64,000 nt of DNA, taken from assembly GCA_002917075.1 (NCBI GenBank), contig NTMA01000043.1, positions 244,746-308,745 of the forward strand, written 5' to 3'. The notes beneath the pieces are model-generated. The model searched no databases, was not told the origin of the DNA, and saw only the letters and a program-made list of their open reading frames with translations. This document shows positions 36,727-46,045 of the stretch, one piece after another. The number at the start of each line of letters is the position of its first letter. Position 1 is the first letter of the stretch. Position numbers and translations under genes: made by a program. The DNA is from Hawksworthiomyces lignivorus (lineage: Eukaryota; Ascomycota; Sordariomycetes; Ophiostomatales; Ophiostomataceae).

Positions 36727-39196
36727 ATGTCCCGTTCTCTCCTGCTCCTGGCACTGTCGGCTGCTTGCAGCTCGGCTGCGGTCCGACCGCGCGATACAGC
36801 TCCGGGGCCCGGCTTTATCAGCGCCCCGCTCATCAAGCATGACCTTCCACAAGGTCTCCAACGACGCGATGTTCCGCCCCTTGCTGCGAGCCCTGATGGG
36901 GTCCCTCTATCTCCCGTTCTGGACTCAGCCTACGTGATCGAGCGTAAGGATTCCCAAGATCTGAGTCGTGTAACGTCGAGCGCTTTATTAATTTGTTACA
37001 GTTGGCATTGGCACCCCGAGTCAACCGATCAAGGTGCAGATTGATACTGGCTCCAGCGAGCTCTGGGTTAATCCTGACTGTACGAACAATGTGGCAACAG
37101 GACTCCAGGAGGCCTGTACGAACTTTGGAAAGTTCAATCAGGGTCAATCTAGCACATTCCAGAATACTAATCAAATAAATACACTGACATACGGCTCCGG
37201 CTCCGCGAATGTCATCTATGGTGTTGACAACATCGGCCTTGATGGATCAAGTAAGTGAAATGGCTTTACTACGAGTTGGATCCTCTTATTTATTTTCTTT
37301 TAACCAACTGGTATGCTTTTACTAATGAGCTCATTTTGTATTATAGACAGTCTTGGGCTTTTTCAAGTCCAGTTCGGCGTTGCCAGCTCCTCGTCGGGCG
37401 AGCCGTTTGGCATTTGCGGCGTGGGGTTCGGCAACAACGTGGACTTGGCTTACAACGGTCTGATCGACGAGCTCTACCTACAAGGCTTCACTGCCGGCCG
37501 CGCATTTTCCCTTGCCCTTGGCACCGACGGGTCTGACAACGGCACAGAGCCCGCCGAGGAGGATATCAAAGACGGCGTCATTATTTTCGGCGGCATAGAC
37601 ACGAAAAAATTCAAGGGTCCCCTGTACAAGTTCGAGAACCTTCCCCCCCAGCCCACCGACCCGATCCCGTATTGGCGCTATTGGATCCAGCTGGATCAAG
37701 TTGGCTATACGGCGCCAGGCGGTTCATCTTCGTCTGCTTTTGGTATCTCCCCGGCAGCTGTCTTACTCGACAGCGGTACTACCTTGAGTTTACTCCCGTC
37801 AGAGGTTATAGATGGCCTAGTTAATGCTTATGGAGCGAGCCCGCCTTCAGCTGAAACCGATGGATTCATACTCGTATCCTGCGACGAGGCCGGCGCAAAC
37901 GGCGGAACGATCGACTTCACATTCGGGCCCCTCGAAATCTCCATCCCTCTCCGCGACTTTCTTCTGGATGCAGGCAACAACGTCTGCATTGTAGGTGCTG
38001 TGGAATCCGATGGCACTTATATTTTCGGTGACACATTCCTGCGCTCGGCATATGGTAAGCGGCACCGTCTTCCTCTTCGGTCCTTGTCTTCCCTTCCAGT
38101 TTCTCCATGTGGCATCCTGCTAATACGTAGCTCAGTCGTCTATGACCAGGACAATCTGAACATCTACCTCGCAAAAGCCGCAAACTGCGGAACGAACGAG
38201 CAACCGCTACCGGCCGGAGGTGATTATCAGTTTGTTGGAGAATGCACGCATGCCCAGGGCGAGCCGTCTAGCCCTGCGTCATCCACTCCTGCACCATCCA
38301 CTCCTGCGCCGTCCACCCCTGCTCCGTCCTCCCCTGCGCCGTCCTCCCCTCCGCCGTCCAGTCCTGTACCATCTAGCCCAGCACCGTCTAGCCCAGCGCC
38401 GTCTAGCCCAGCGCCATCCAGCCCTGCACCATCCAGCCCTGCACCATCTAGCCCAGCGCCATCTAGCCCAGCGCCGTCTAGCCCAGCGCCGTCTAGTCCT
38501 GCACCATCCAGCCCTGCACCATCTAGCCCTGCGCCATCTAGTCCTGTGCAGTCTGGCCCTGCACCGTCTAGCCCTACGCCATCTGGCCCTGCGCAATCCA
38601 GCCCTGCACCAACTGGGCCTTCGGCATCTGGGCCTTCGGCATCTGGCCCTGCGGTATCTGGCTCCGCGCCGTCCGGCCCTGCAGCATCTAGTCCTTCCGC
38701 GTCTGGCCTTCCAGCATCTAGCCCCGCGGTATCAGGCACTGCAGGATCCAGCACCACTGTAACCCGCGTCACGACGCTTACAGAGACTGTGCCTTGCAGC
38801 GGGTCACCGGGCGGGACATCCAGCGCTTCATATACGGTTACAACCCGAGTCACGACGATCACAGAGATCGTGCCCTGCAGCGAGTCGCCTTTGCCTGCGG
38901 TGCCCACGGCTGCGCCTACGATCGTGTCCAAGTTTAAGCCTCATATCGTGCCTCCGATCGCGCTTACGACCCCGTCTGAGAATGTACATACGACCTGGAA
39001 ACCAGTCCACTATAACACGACAGTGACATGGGTATCTAAGACGCCCAAGGCCTCTCCGACTGCACCAACCGTGCCGATCGTCTCGGCCTCGCCAAGTACC
39101 GTGGTAACAGCCTCCGCTCTTGGTGCCGCGGGTCTCATGTCGATGTCGGTGCTCTTCGCTTGTTTCGGTCTGCAGGTTGCAATGGCGATGTTGTAA
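36727..39196 (+). CDS. Secreted, probably GPI-anchored aspartyl protease (yapsin/candidapepsin type) with PAPSS stalk
   Basis: Pepsin-family (A1) endopeptidase, likely held at the cell surface. Exons 36727..36943, 37002..37250, 37347..38054 and 38136..39196 are in phase, 744 residues. There is a signal peptide (about 1-18) and a propeptide with a basic RRD site near 46-48. The first catalytic motif, [11 protein letters not shown], places Asp87; the second, [12 protein letters not shown], places Asp297; [11 protein letters not shown] is in the flap region. The catalytic domain ends near [11 protein letters not shown]. Next is a long stalk of five-residue SPAPS-type repeats, then two near-copies of a TRVTT-T-E-VPC motif. 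The C-terminus is hydrophobic ([19 protein letters not shown]...), as in GPI-anchor signals. The intron after GSAY uses the second of two AGs, giving AYVVYDQ. Cell-wall remodelling or nutrition are both possible roles. Confidence 0.9.
38276..38610 (+). repeat. 15-base tandem repeat encoding SPAPS units in protease stalk
   Basis: Roughly twenty imperfect 15-base units (CCATCTAGCCCAGCG-type) keep frame and encode Ser-Pro-Ala-Pro-Ser. Third positions vary while the peptide is held, which suggests selection on the stalk. Expansion or contraction changes stalk length only. Confidence 0.9.
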
Positions 39197-39889
39197 TGTT
39201 GTAGCAGACTAGCTTGCTGCTTTACACTCGTTCAATACTTTCCCTTTATTAATTTTAGCCTTCTTTACATTCATTTTATTTCATTTTCAGCCATGTAAAC
39301 TTCAAGTTAATTAACGCCTCTTTCTTTCTCGCTTGTTCGCCAGCAAAAGGTGGACACGCACACAACTGTTGCTGTCGGGGTATTTTTTTATTATTAATAT
39401 ATATGTATAATTACCTCCCCCAATGCATGTTAGCCAAATGAGAAATGATCAAAGATTGCCCAGCTTGAATGCAGGACTATAAAATACTCAGCCAGCTTAT
39501 TGGCCAATCTAACCCAGAGCTCAGCGACTTCTTATACTGCGGTGGCTTGATTCTGCTCGAGCCGCAGGTTCAAGTCTGATCCCAAGAGAGCTATCGTGAT
39601 CACATACAACCTATCTTAACCAAGCCAGTTAACTGCGAGGGCAGCGGCATCGGGAGAATGGAATGTCTGTAAACGACTGCACCGCGACGCTGGTAGATGG
39701 GCAGAGAAAAGGGGACTCGATGAGCAAGACATAGAAGCGACTAGATAGATTTTGCACAGTTTTGAAGGACAAACAAGAGCGATGAAGGGAAAAGAAGCAT
39801 GCATTGTTTAGACAATAAATCTATATTCGTGAATATATAACCATAACTAGAATAGTATCGCTTATCTATGGCGGTCTTTTTTTTTCTGC
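39197..39889. other. Intergenic between convergent protease and amidohydrolase
   Basis: 693 bases. The right part (39685-39889) is the parent or sister of the duplicated flank found after the aldo-keto reductase at 32565. A tRNA T-arm-like GGTTCAAGTC at about 39570 has no matching stem. No gene seen. Confidence 0.5.
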
Positions 39890-40308
39890 TCATTCTCTCT
39901 TGTACACGCGCTTGCCGCCGACCCAGGTCTCCCGGACCCGCATGCTGCGGAGGTCCTCGAGGTCGTAGGCGTGCAGCGGCCGGTCGAGCACGACCCAATC
40001 GGCCAGGGCGCCGGCGCGGATCTCGCCGGCCTGGCCCTCTAGGAAAGCGCCGTAGGCGGGCCCCTTTGTGAAGCCGCCGAGGGCCTCGTAGAGCGTCAGG
40101 GCCTCGGCCGGATACCAGGGAACTTCGGAGACGCCGTCGGCGCCCTTGCCGGTGTGGGGGCTGCGGCGGGCGACGGCGGCGTAGAGGCCCTGGAAGGGGT
40201 CGGGCGGCTCGATGGGGAAGTCGCTGCCGAGGACGAGGCGGTGCGCGATTGGGTTCTGGCGGTCCGGGTCGGCGGGCTCGCCAGGGTGCAGGAACGAGCG
40301 CATGCGGT
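39685..40308. repeat. Second copy of the segmental duplication (intact side)
   Basis: Covers the 3' flank and last part of exon 3 of the amidohydrolase. It matches 32565-33022, except for about 165 bases (roughly 40034-40197) missing from the other copy. Divergence by point changes and small indels is moderate, so the duplication is not recent. Confidence 0.85.
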
Positions 40309-41972
40309 AGGCCTCATCGCGCGTGCGCTGGGGGCCCAGGCGGCGCGCCGCGTAGGCCATGTCGGAGGTGGCGTGCGTGGGCTGCACGGAGGGCAGCAGG
40401 GCCAGGGCGTGCACGCGGGCCTGGTCGCGCGGGTGGACGATCTGGGCGTGCTCGATGCGGAAGCGCGCGGCGGCGCGCTGGCACTCGGCCGGCGGGCGCG
40501 CCGGGCACCGGGCGACCAGGGCGGCCTCGAAGGCGTCGACGGCGTAGCGGTTGGCGGCGTCGCCGATGGCGTGGATGCACACCTGGAAGCCGGCGGCGGA
40601 CCAGTCGCGTGCCAGGGCGGACAGCGTCGACGCGTTGACTAGCAGCGAGCCCGACGTGTCCGGCCGGTCCGCGTACGGCTCAAGCATGGCGCTGCCCCAG
40701 CTGCCCAGGGCGCCGTCTGCGGAGACATGTCAGAGAAGGGAGAACACGCGCATATACATATATGTATAAAACAGATAAAGAGAAGCGGAGAAGGAGACCC
40801 ACCAGCAAACAGCTTGACGCTCCGGATGGCGAGGAACTCGTCGTTCAGCTCCTGGTGGCGCAGCAGGGCCACGTCCTCCGGACAAAAGGTGTTGCGCTCG
40901 CGGCACTCGAGCATGGCGTACACGCGCATGGTCCAGCCGCTCGCGTCGCGGTCGCCGGCCAGCTCCTGGTACAGGCGCAGGTCCTCCGGCACGACGCCGG
41001 CGTCGTGCATGCCCACGAGCCCCACCGCCCGCAGCGCCGCCATGGCCTGCCGGATGTAGGCGGCCTTGGTGGCGCGGCTGGGCTGCGGCCACAGGTCCAT
41101 GATCATGGTCATGGCGTTGTCGCAGAACACGCCCAGTCCGGGGTCCCGGACAATCTCGCCGCCGGGCACGTCCGGCAGGTCAGGCGGCAGGAGGTCCAGC
41201 ACGGCCTGCGACACCCAGACGCAGTGGCTGTCGACGCGGTCCAGCATGATATAGAGCCCCTTGAGCGCCTCGCTCTCCAGGAGGTCCTAGCCGATAGCAA
41301 GTGAGTCAGCGTTTCAAGCAGGCAAAAGTGGCGGGAAAGCCGAAACTGGACAAGAAAGAGAAAGAGGGCCGCGAAACGGAGGCCACTCACCGCGGTCGGC
41401 ATCCCGCCCATGGCCATCTGGTCCCAGCCGAACCCCCGCAGCCACTGATCCGCGGTGCCCGCATCTGGGTGCGCCACAGCGTACTCGCCGATCCGGTGGC
41501 GGACGTCTGTGGCAGAGGACGACCCAAACAGGTCAACCGAGGCGAGGAATTCGCCATATGCGATGAGGTGGCCGTGGCCGTCCCACAGGCCTGGTATAAC
41601 GTAGCCCGGTAGGGACGGGATGGTCTCTGTCTCTTCCTCGCTGGGCGTGAACACCCTTGTGAACCGCCCCTCGGCTACGGTGAAGCAGCGAGCAGCGGCC
41701 GCCGCATCCTGGACGTCAGCAGCGTCGTCATCATCGAGCGTGGTGACACCCTGGTAGCAGTACGTGTGGGTCTCAGATAGCTCGGTCTGACGGCCGAGCC
41801 AAGACAGAACCGGCGACGAGGGCCACAGTCCGCGCGAGAACAGGCCGGCGAGCGCCAAGGCTAGCGCGAGCACAACTACCGAGGCGCTAGCAAAAGTCCA
41901 TGATGAGGCCGCATTCGACGAAGCATTACGACCACTACCACCGCCATTGCGGGGCCTTGGCGCAGAAGCCAT
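39890..41972 (-). CDS. Membrane-anchored amidohydrolase (YtcJ / amidohydrolase-3 family)
   Basis: Metal-dependent hydrolase of the YtcJ branch, whose members cleave C-N bonds in various amides; the substrate is unknown. Exons 41972..41391, 41286..40803 and 40716..39890 are in phase, 630 residues. An N-terminal hydrophobic segment (about 25-47) predicts a type II membrane anchor, unlike bacterial YtcJ. Metal-binding and active-site blocks: GLWDGHGHLIAYGE (His133, His135), VKLFADGALGSWGSA created by the exon 2/3 join, the His of IHAIGDAANRYAVDAF, RIEHAQIV, and the Asp in LVLGSDFPIEPPDPFQGLY. The C-terminal ALADWVVLDRPLHAYDLEDL and RVRETWVGGKRVY complete the beta-sandwich. It is convergent with the aspartyl protease. 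A broken copy of its 3' part lies at 32.8-33.0 kb. Confidence 0.9.
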
Positions 41973-43128
41973 AAATTCGATTGGGAACGACGAGGGAGGG
42001 GGGGTGTATGAGGAGTGGTGTGTGGTGAGGGGCAGCGGATTAGGATCGCTTTCCGTGAAAGAAATTTGAAGAACGGTTTCACATTGGAATGCTATTCTTC
42101 CCCGGACGCAGCACGTTTGCTAGAGAATGTAGAATATATCTAGATTACCGACATTTTAGACTGCTTGAGAGACAAAGGCGTACTTGATCGGAATGTGGAG
42201 AAAGGAAGATTAGAATATGGAAGATCCGTTTGGATGCATTCCAGTCTCAAAGTCGCATGCAGCATCTGATAAGCTGCCACAGCGCCGATAAGAGCCACTT
42301 GCAGAACACGCCTCAACTCAGTGAAGATGACGAGATCGATTAAAAAAAGAGTCAATTGGGCTTGTTGAGTATTCTAATTTATATGCAAATAGGAACTCTT
42401 CAAAAATGAGTGTATCTACTAAAATATTTACATGCTAGGGCTCAGAAGCTTCTTGAAAAACCATCGTCAGTTAAATAAAAAAAAAAAAAAAAAAAAACTG
42501 TCCAATGACATCATCTCCTAGAACGAAATAAGCTTCTATTAACCAAGTGAGCCAAGGATTAAAAGGAGGCATCCTCATTTCTTAGAGGAAATATCACAGC
42601 AGTTGTTAGCGAGAGTCTAAAGAGCCCGTTCGTAAAGACATCTACTTAGGAACAAGTCAGATGCAGCAGCCCCAAGGAGAAAATAAGTATAATTAAGATA
42701 CCTGTTATATAGATATCCCGCGCGGGAGGACGACGCCCGCAAATATAAAGAAGCACAGATGATGCCAAATTACCCAGTATCCGAATCGGTCGTCTTTCTT
42801 TTCGTGCTTCTATTTACCCGTGCTATATACAATGGCCAAGGGCCTAGAAGAGAAGAGGGTCTTGCAGACTGCGGAGGTAGACGGCAAGAAAAGAACATCT
42901 AGGAGAAGAGAGGAGGCAAATGAGATTCTGTGACCTCTGATTCTTCCAAAATAGAGTCTGTACAACGTTGAGCATGTTACGTTCCCCGGTAATTTGGCTA
43001 CTTCGTTTTCACAGAGCAACGACTTCACCTTGGATACGCTGAATCTCTCTTTTCTTGCGGCCCCTCCATCATTCACTCTCCCTATTTCTCCTGTTAGTTC
43101 TCGTATTTTGCCATCTACCTCTAGAGAG
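41973..43128. other. Divergent promoter region, amidohydrolase / small secreted protein
   Basis: 1.16 kb AT-rich gap between divergent genes, with a 22-base A run (42477-42498). No convincing coding sequence. Confidence 0.45.
42477..42498 (+). repeat. 22-base poly-A run
   Basis: Uninterrupted A tract in the divergent promoter region. Confidence 0.8.
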
Positions 43129-43772
43129 ATGCTCATTTGCGGCCTCTTCGTCGCCCTGCTGGCCGCGCTGCCTGGAGCCACGGCACTCGCCCTGGCCAAG
43201 CCGGAGCAGATCCGGTCGGACCAGGACCCGGTCTTCCACTACTACATGCAGGCGCACCCGAAGAACGGTGAGCCACAAAGCTTCCTTCACATCCGTTCTC
43301 CCAGTATTGCCTTTTATAACCTACTAACGCTCATTGCACAGCTTCTCTTGTCGTCCTTGGCCCCGTCGGTACCAGCGAGTACTTCAACATCGACGGCACC
43401 ATCCAGTCGACCAACACCAGCCGCTACCTCAACATCGGCGGAGACACCACCTCGTACAAGACGCTGACGTTCGACACTGCCGCCTCGACCAAGGCCTGGC
43501 AGCTCGAGGGCGACACTATCATCACGGCCACGTCGAGCAGCTACGGGCGGCGTGCGTCCCCTTCCCCTCCCCAAATTCCCTTTTCCCTCTGCGCTTGTCG
43601 TATTGTCCAGGAAGACGCTAATAGACTCTTTTCTCCTCTCGCAGAGCTCAACTTTCTCGCCTGCAAGATCGACGGTGGGTTTTGGCAGGTATATCTGCAG
43701 ACGGGCAGCGCCACGCCGAGTGGCAAGACGTGCAGCAACTACCAGTCGCTCCACCTGCCGTGCTTGTGCTGA
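43129..43772 (+). CDS. Small secreted protein, unknown function
   Basis: I do not recognise a family. Exons 43129..43267, 43342..43551 and 43645..43772 are in phase and give 158 residues. The introns have donors GTGAGC and GTGCGT and acceptors CACAG and CGCAG. A clear signal peptide (LICGLFVALLAALPGATALA) precedes a mature part of about 135 residues that is rich in Thr, Ser, Asp and aromatic residues, with no charged clusters. The mature part has four Cys: LACK, KTCSN and the terminal LPCLC. The motif YFNIDGTIQSTNTSRYLNIG suggests a beta-rich fold. Small size, secretion and few cysteines are compatible with an effector or cell-wall-associated protein; that is only a possibility. The third exon contains an internal GT...AG of 14 bases, too short to be an intron. 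Confidence 0.72.
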
Positions 43773-44306
43773 GGCAGAGAAGTGTCTGCCAGTTGCGCCC
43801 AGCAGAAGAAGCTTTTTCCTTTCATCACGATCTCGACGACATGCTGTGTATGCATAGAAAACAATCTGTATATAATCGAATATACACGCGCTAGTCCATT
43901 TTTTATTGTGTCTCCAATACATGCATTCTATATCGCAGGAGCACTCTATTGAAGTGATAGGCCATTGCAGACGTAACGTATGAACAGACATGAAGCCAAA
44001 AAAAAAAAAAAAAAAATTCATAAACAAGAACAAAAATACCCTCTACAAATTGGCTGATGACGCGTCAAACAGCGTAGACAAGCCAGAGCAAAAAAGCACG
44101 GCAGGCTGGATAGCAACAGAAAGCCAGAAAATGCCCGAGAACGCCTCCCCCCCCCCAAAAAAAAAGACACTCTAAACTCCAAAGCCCCAAATGACAAAAG
44201 TATCGAGGGAAAAACAAATGGCAGCTAGAAATCAGCGAGCCAAATTGGTATATAATGCAAAGAAAAAAAACATGTTCTCTCTCTCTCTCTAGCGCGGAAA
44301 ACGTCG
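43773..44306. other. Intergenic between convergent genes
   Basis: 534 AT-rich bases with a 19-base A run (43998-44016), a C run and a CT repeat just before the VTC5-like stop codon. No gene seen. Confidence 0.5.
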
Positions 44307-46045
44307 TCATAAGGGGACCACTGTGTTCCCCATGACCAGCACCAGCATGACGCCGCTCAGGATGCAGACCAGGCCGAAGGCGCCGTAGACGGCCAGGCGG
44401 TGCCAGAGGCGCAGGGGGTCGCGGCGGGCCATGAACATGCCGAGGGCGGCGCACCCGAAGCCTAGGCTGGCGACGACGCCCATGATGACGCCGGCGTCGA
44501 CCTCCACGCGCAGCTTGTGGCGGCCCGTGGAGACGAGGATGCTGGCGACGACCAGGAGCAGCAGCGCGGCGGCGAAGCAGCCCAGCGTGCCGCGGACCAG
44601 CATCGCCTCGCGGTAGCGGGCGATGCGCTGGTCGTTGATGGACGGCAGCGCGGCGTAGTGCGTCTCGTAGCCCCGGGGGAACTCGCTGTCGCTGGCGAAC
44701 ACGTCGTCCTCCTCGGTGCTGTCGCGGTCGTCTGGGTCGTCGCGGTCGTAGTCGTCGTCGTACTCCTGGTGGTTGCCATCGACGCCGGCCTCGCCTTCGT
44801 GACCGTCCGCGGGCTCGCCGTCGACCCCGCTCTCGCCGCCGTCTGCCACGGCATCTGCCGTGCCATAGCCGTTCCGGGCTTGTGACGACAGAAGAGGGCC
44901 GTTTTCGCCGGTGCCGATGCTCTTGGCGCCGGCGCCGCGGGCGGCGATCCACTTCCTGCACTTCTCCAGTGGCACTGTGAAAAAGGACACGAACGCGTCC
45001 ATGCCGGGAAAGTCAGACTCTTCCTCCGGCTGGAGGTAGATGGCATAGCCGCCGCCGGGTCCGATGTCGCCGGCTTCGCTGCCGTCGTCATACTCGTTCC
45101 AGTAGTGCGTCTGCACAGGTGCCGTGGCAAGCAGCGTCACGCGGCGCGGGGTGTCTGACGGAGCACGCGGCCGATGTGGCATAGACCCTGCAGAAGACGA
45201 CAGAGCGTGTATTGTGGAGGAAGAGGAGGAGTAGATTTGGCCGTTGCTGGGCCGGCGGAAGGGGCCCTCGGGCGACGAAGGTACGGTCAGCTCGCCGCGC
45301 AGGCTCACAGGCGAGCTGCTGAGGGGCGTGGCGGCACGAATGGTGGCGAGCAGCTCGTCGCACTGGCTCTCCAGATGTGTAAAATCACGGCGGGTGAAGC
45401 TCTTGGGGTCGGACAGGACATTGTCCCGGAAGCGGGCACCCAGCGTGCTGGAGCCGGTCCATTTCTAAGACACTGACGTCAGCATCAGAGGAACCACAGG
45501 TGAGGGGAGGAGCTTTCCTAATTCGACATACCCTATACTTCTTCAGGATTTTGCGGAATGCCACGACCTGAGCATTGACAAAGCGAGACAGATCCCGGAC
45601 CTCATCCTGCAGCTGGAGGACGGCGCGGTCATACTTGGCAAAGCGGCGTTGGCGTTTGAGGGCGGCGGTGCCGCGGGCAGCTACGGTACTGCGCAGCAGC
45701 AGGCGGTGGATCTGGTCAGAGAGATGCTCTTGGAGCGGGTTAGCCACAGCTGGACGGAAGAAAACGCAAGCCAGCAAAGAGGGGAGACGTACGCAGCCGG
45801 CGATTGATCTCGTCGGTCTTGGTGGCTACGAAGAGGCCGACACGGTCGTGCTGGAGGTACAGCTCGTCGTAAAAGTCATTTTCGAAGCGGAAGAGGGCCG
45901 TGTCCTTCTGACCGGGAATGGGAATGGCGGTCGCTTGATCCCGTGTCGTATGGGCCTTGATAAACTGCTTCAAGTTGTTGTAGTCAATGTTATGAAGGCT
46001 CCATTCCGGCACGGACTCTGTCTCCAGCAGCTGGCCAAATTTCAT
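44307..46045 (-). CDS. VTC5: Vtc5-like SPX-domain protein of the vacuolar polyphosphate machinery
   Basis: Yeast Vtc5 is an SPX protein that associates with the vacuolar transporter chaperone complex and stimulates polyphosphate synthesis; SPX domains bind inositol pyrophosphates to report phosphate status. Exons 46045..45793, 45749..45532 and 45464..44307 are in phase, 542 residues. The SPX domain spans about 1-175: MKFGQLLETESVPEW, IDYNNLKQFIKAH, FRFENDFYDELYLQHDRV, KRQRRFAKYDRAVLQLQDEVRDL, FRKILKKYRKWTGSSTL. A Ser/Pro and strongly acidic linker follows. The C-terminus is a three-helix DUF202-like membrane unit (about 440-542) beginning YREAMLVRGTLGCFAAALLLLV. There is no VTC catalytic tunnel domain, which separates it from Vtc2-4. 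It seems shorter than the yeast protein, mainly in the linker. The ATG at 46045 begins the canonical SPX start. Confidence 0.85.

Noticed and set aside
38227..38931. 234-codon minus-strand frame of DGAGL repeats
   Set aside because: It is the antisense reading of the SPAPS-encoding repeat in the aspartyl protease.
39555..39590. Possible tRNA T-arm (GGTTCAAGTC)
   Set aside because: Flanking bases do not form the five-pair stem, and no acceptor or anticodon arm could be drawn.
43645..43772. Extra intron in the last exon of the small secreted protein
   Set aside because: The only GT...AG in place would be 14 bases long, below any fungal intron, and removing it would change the frame.
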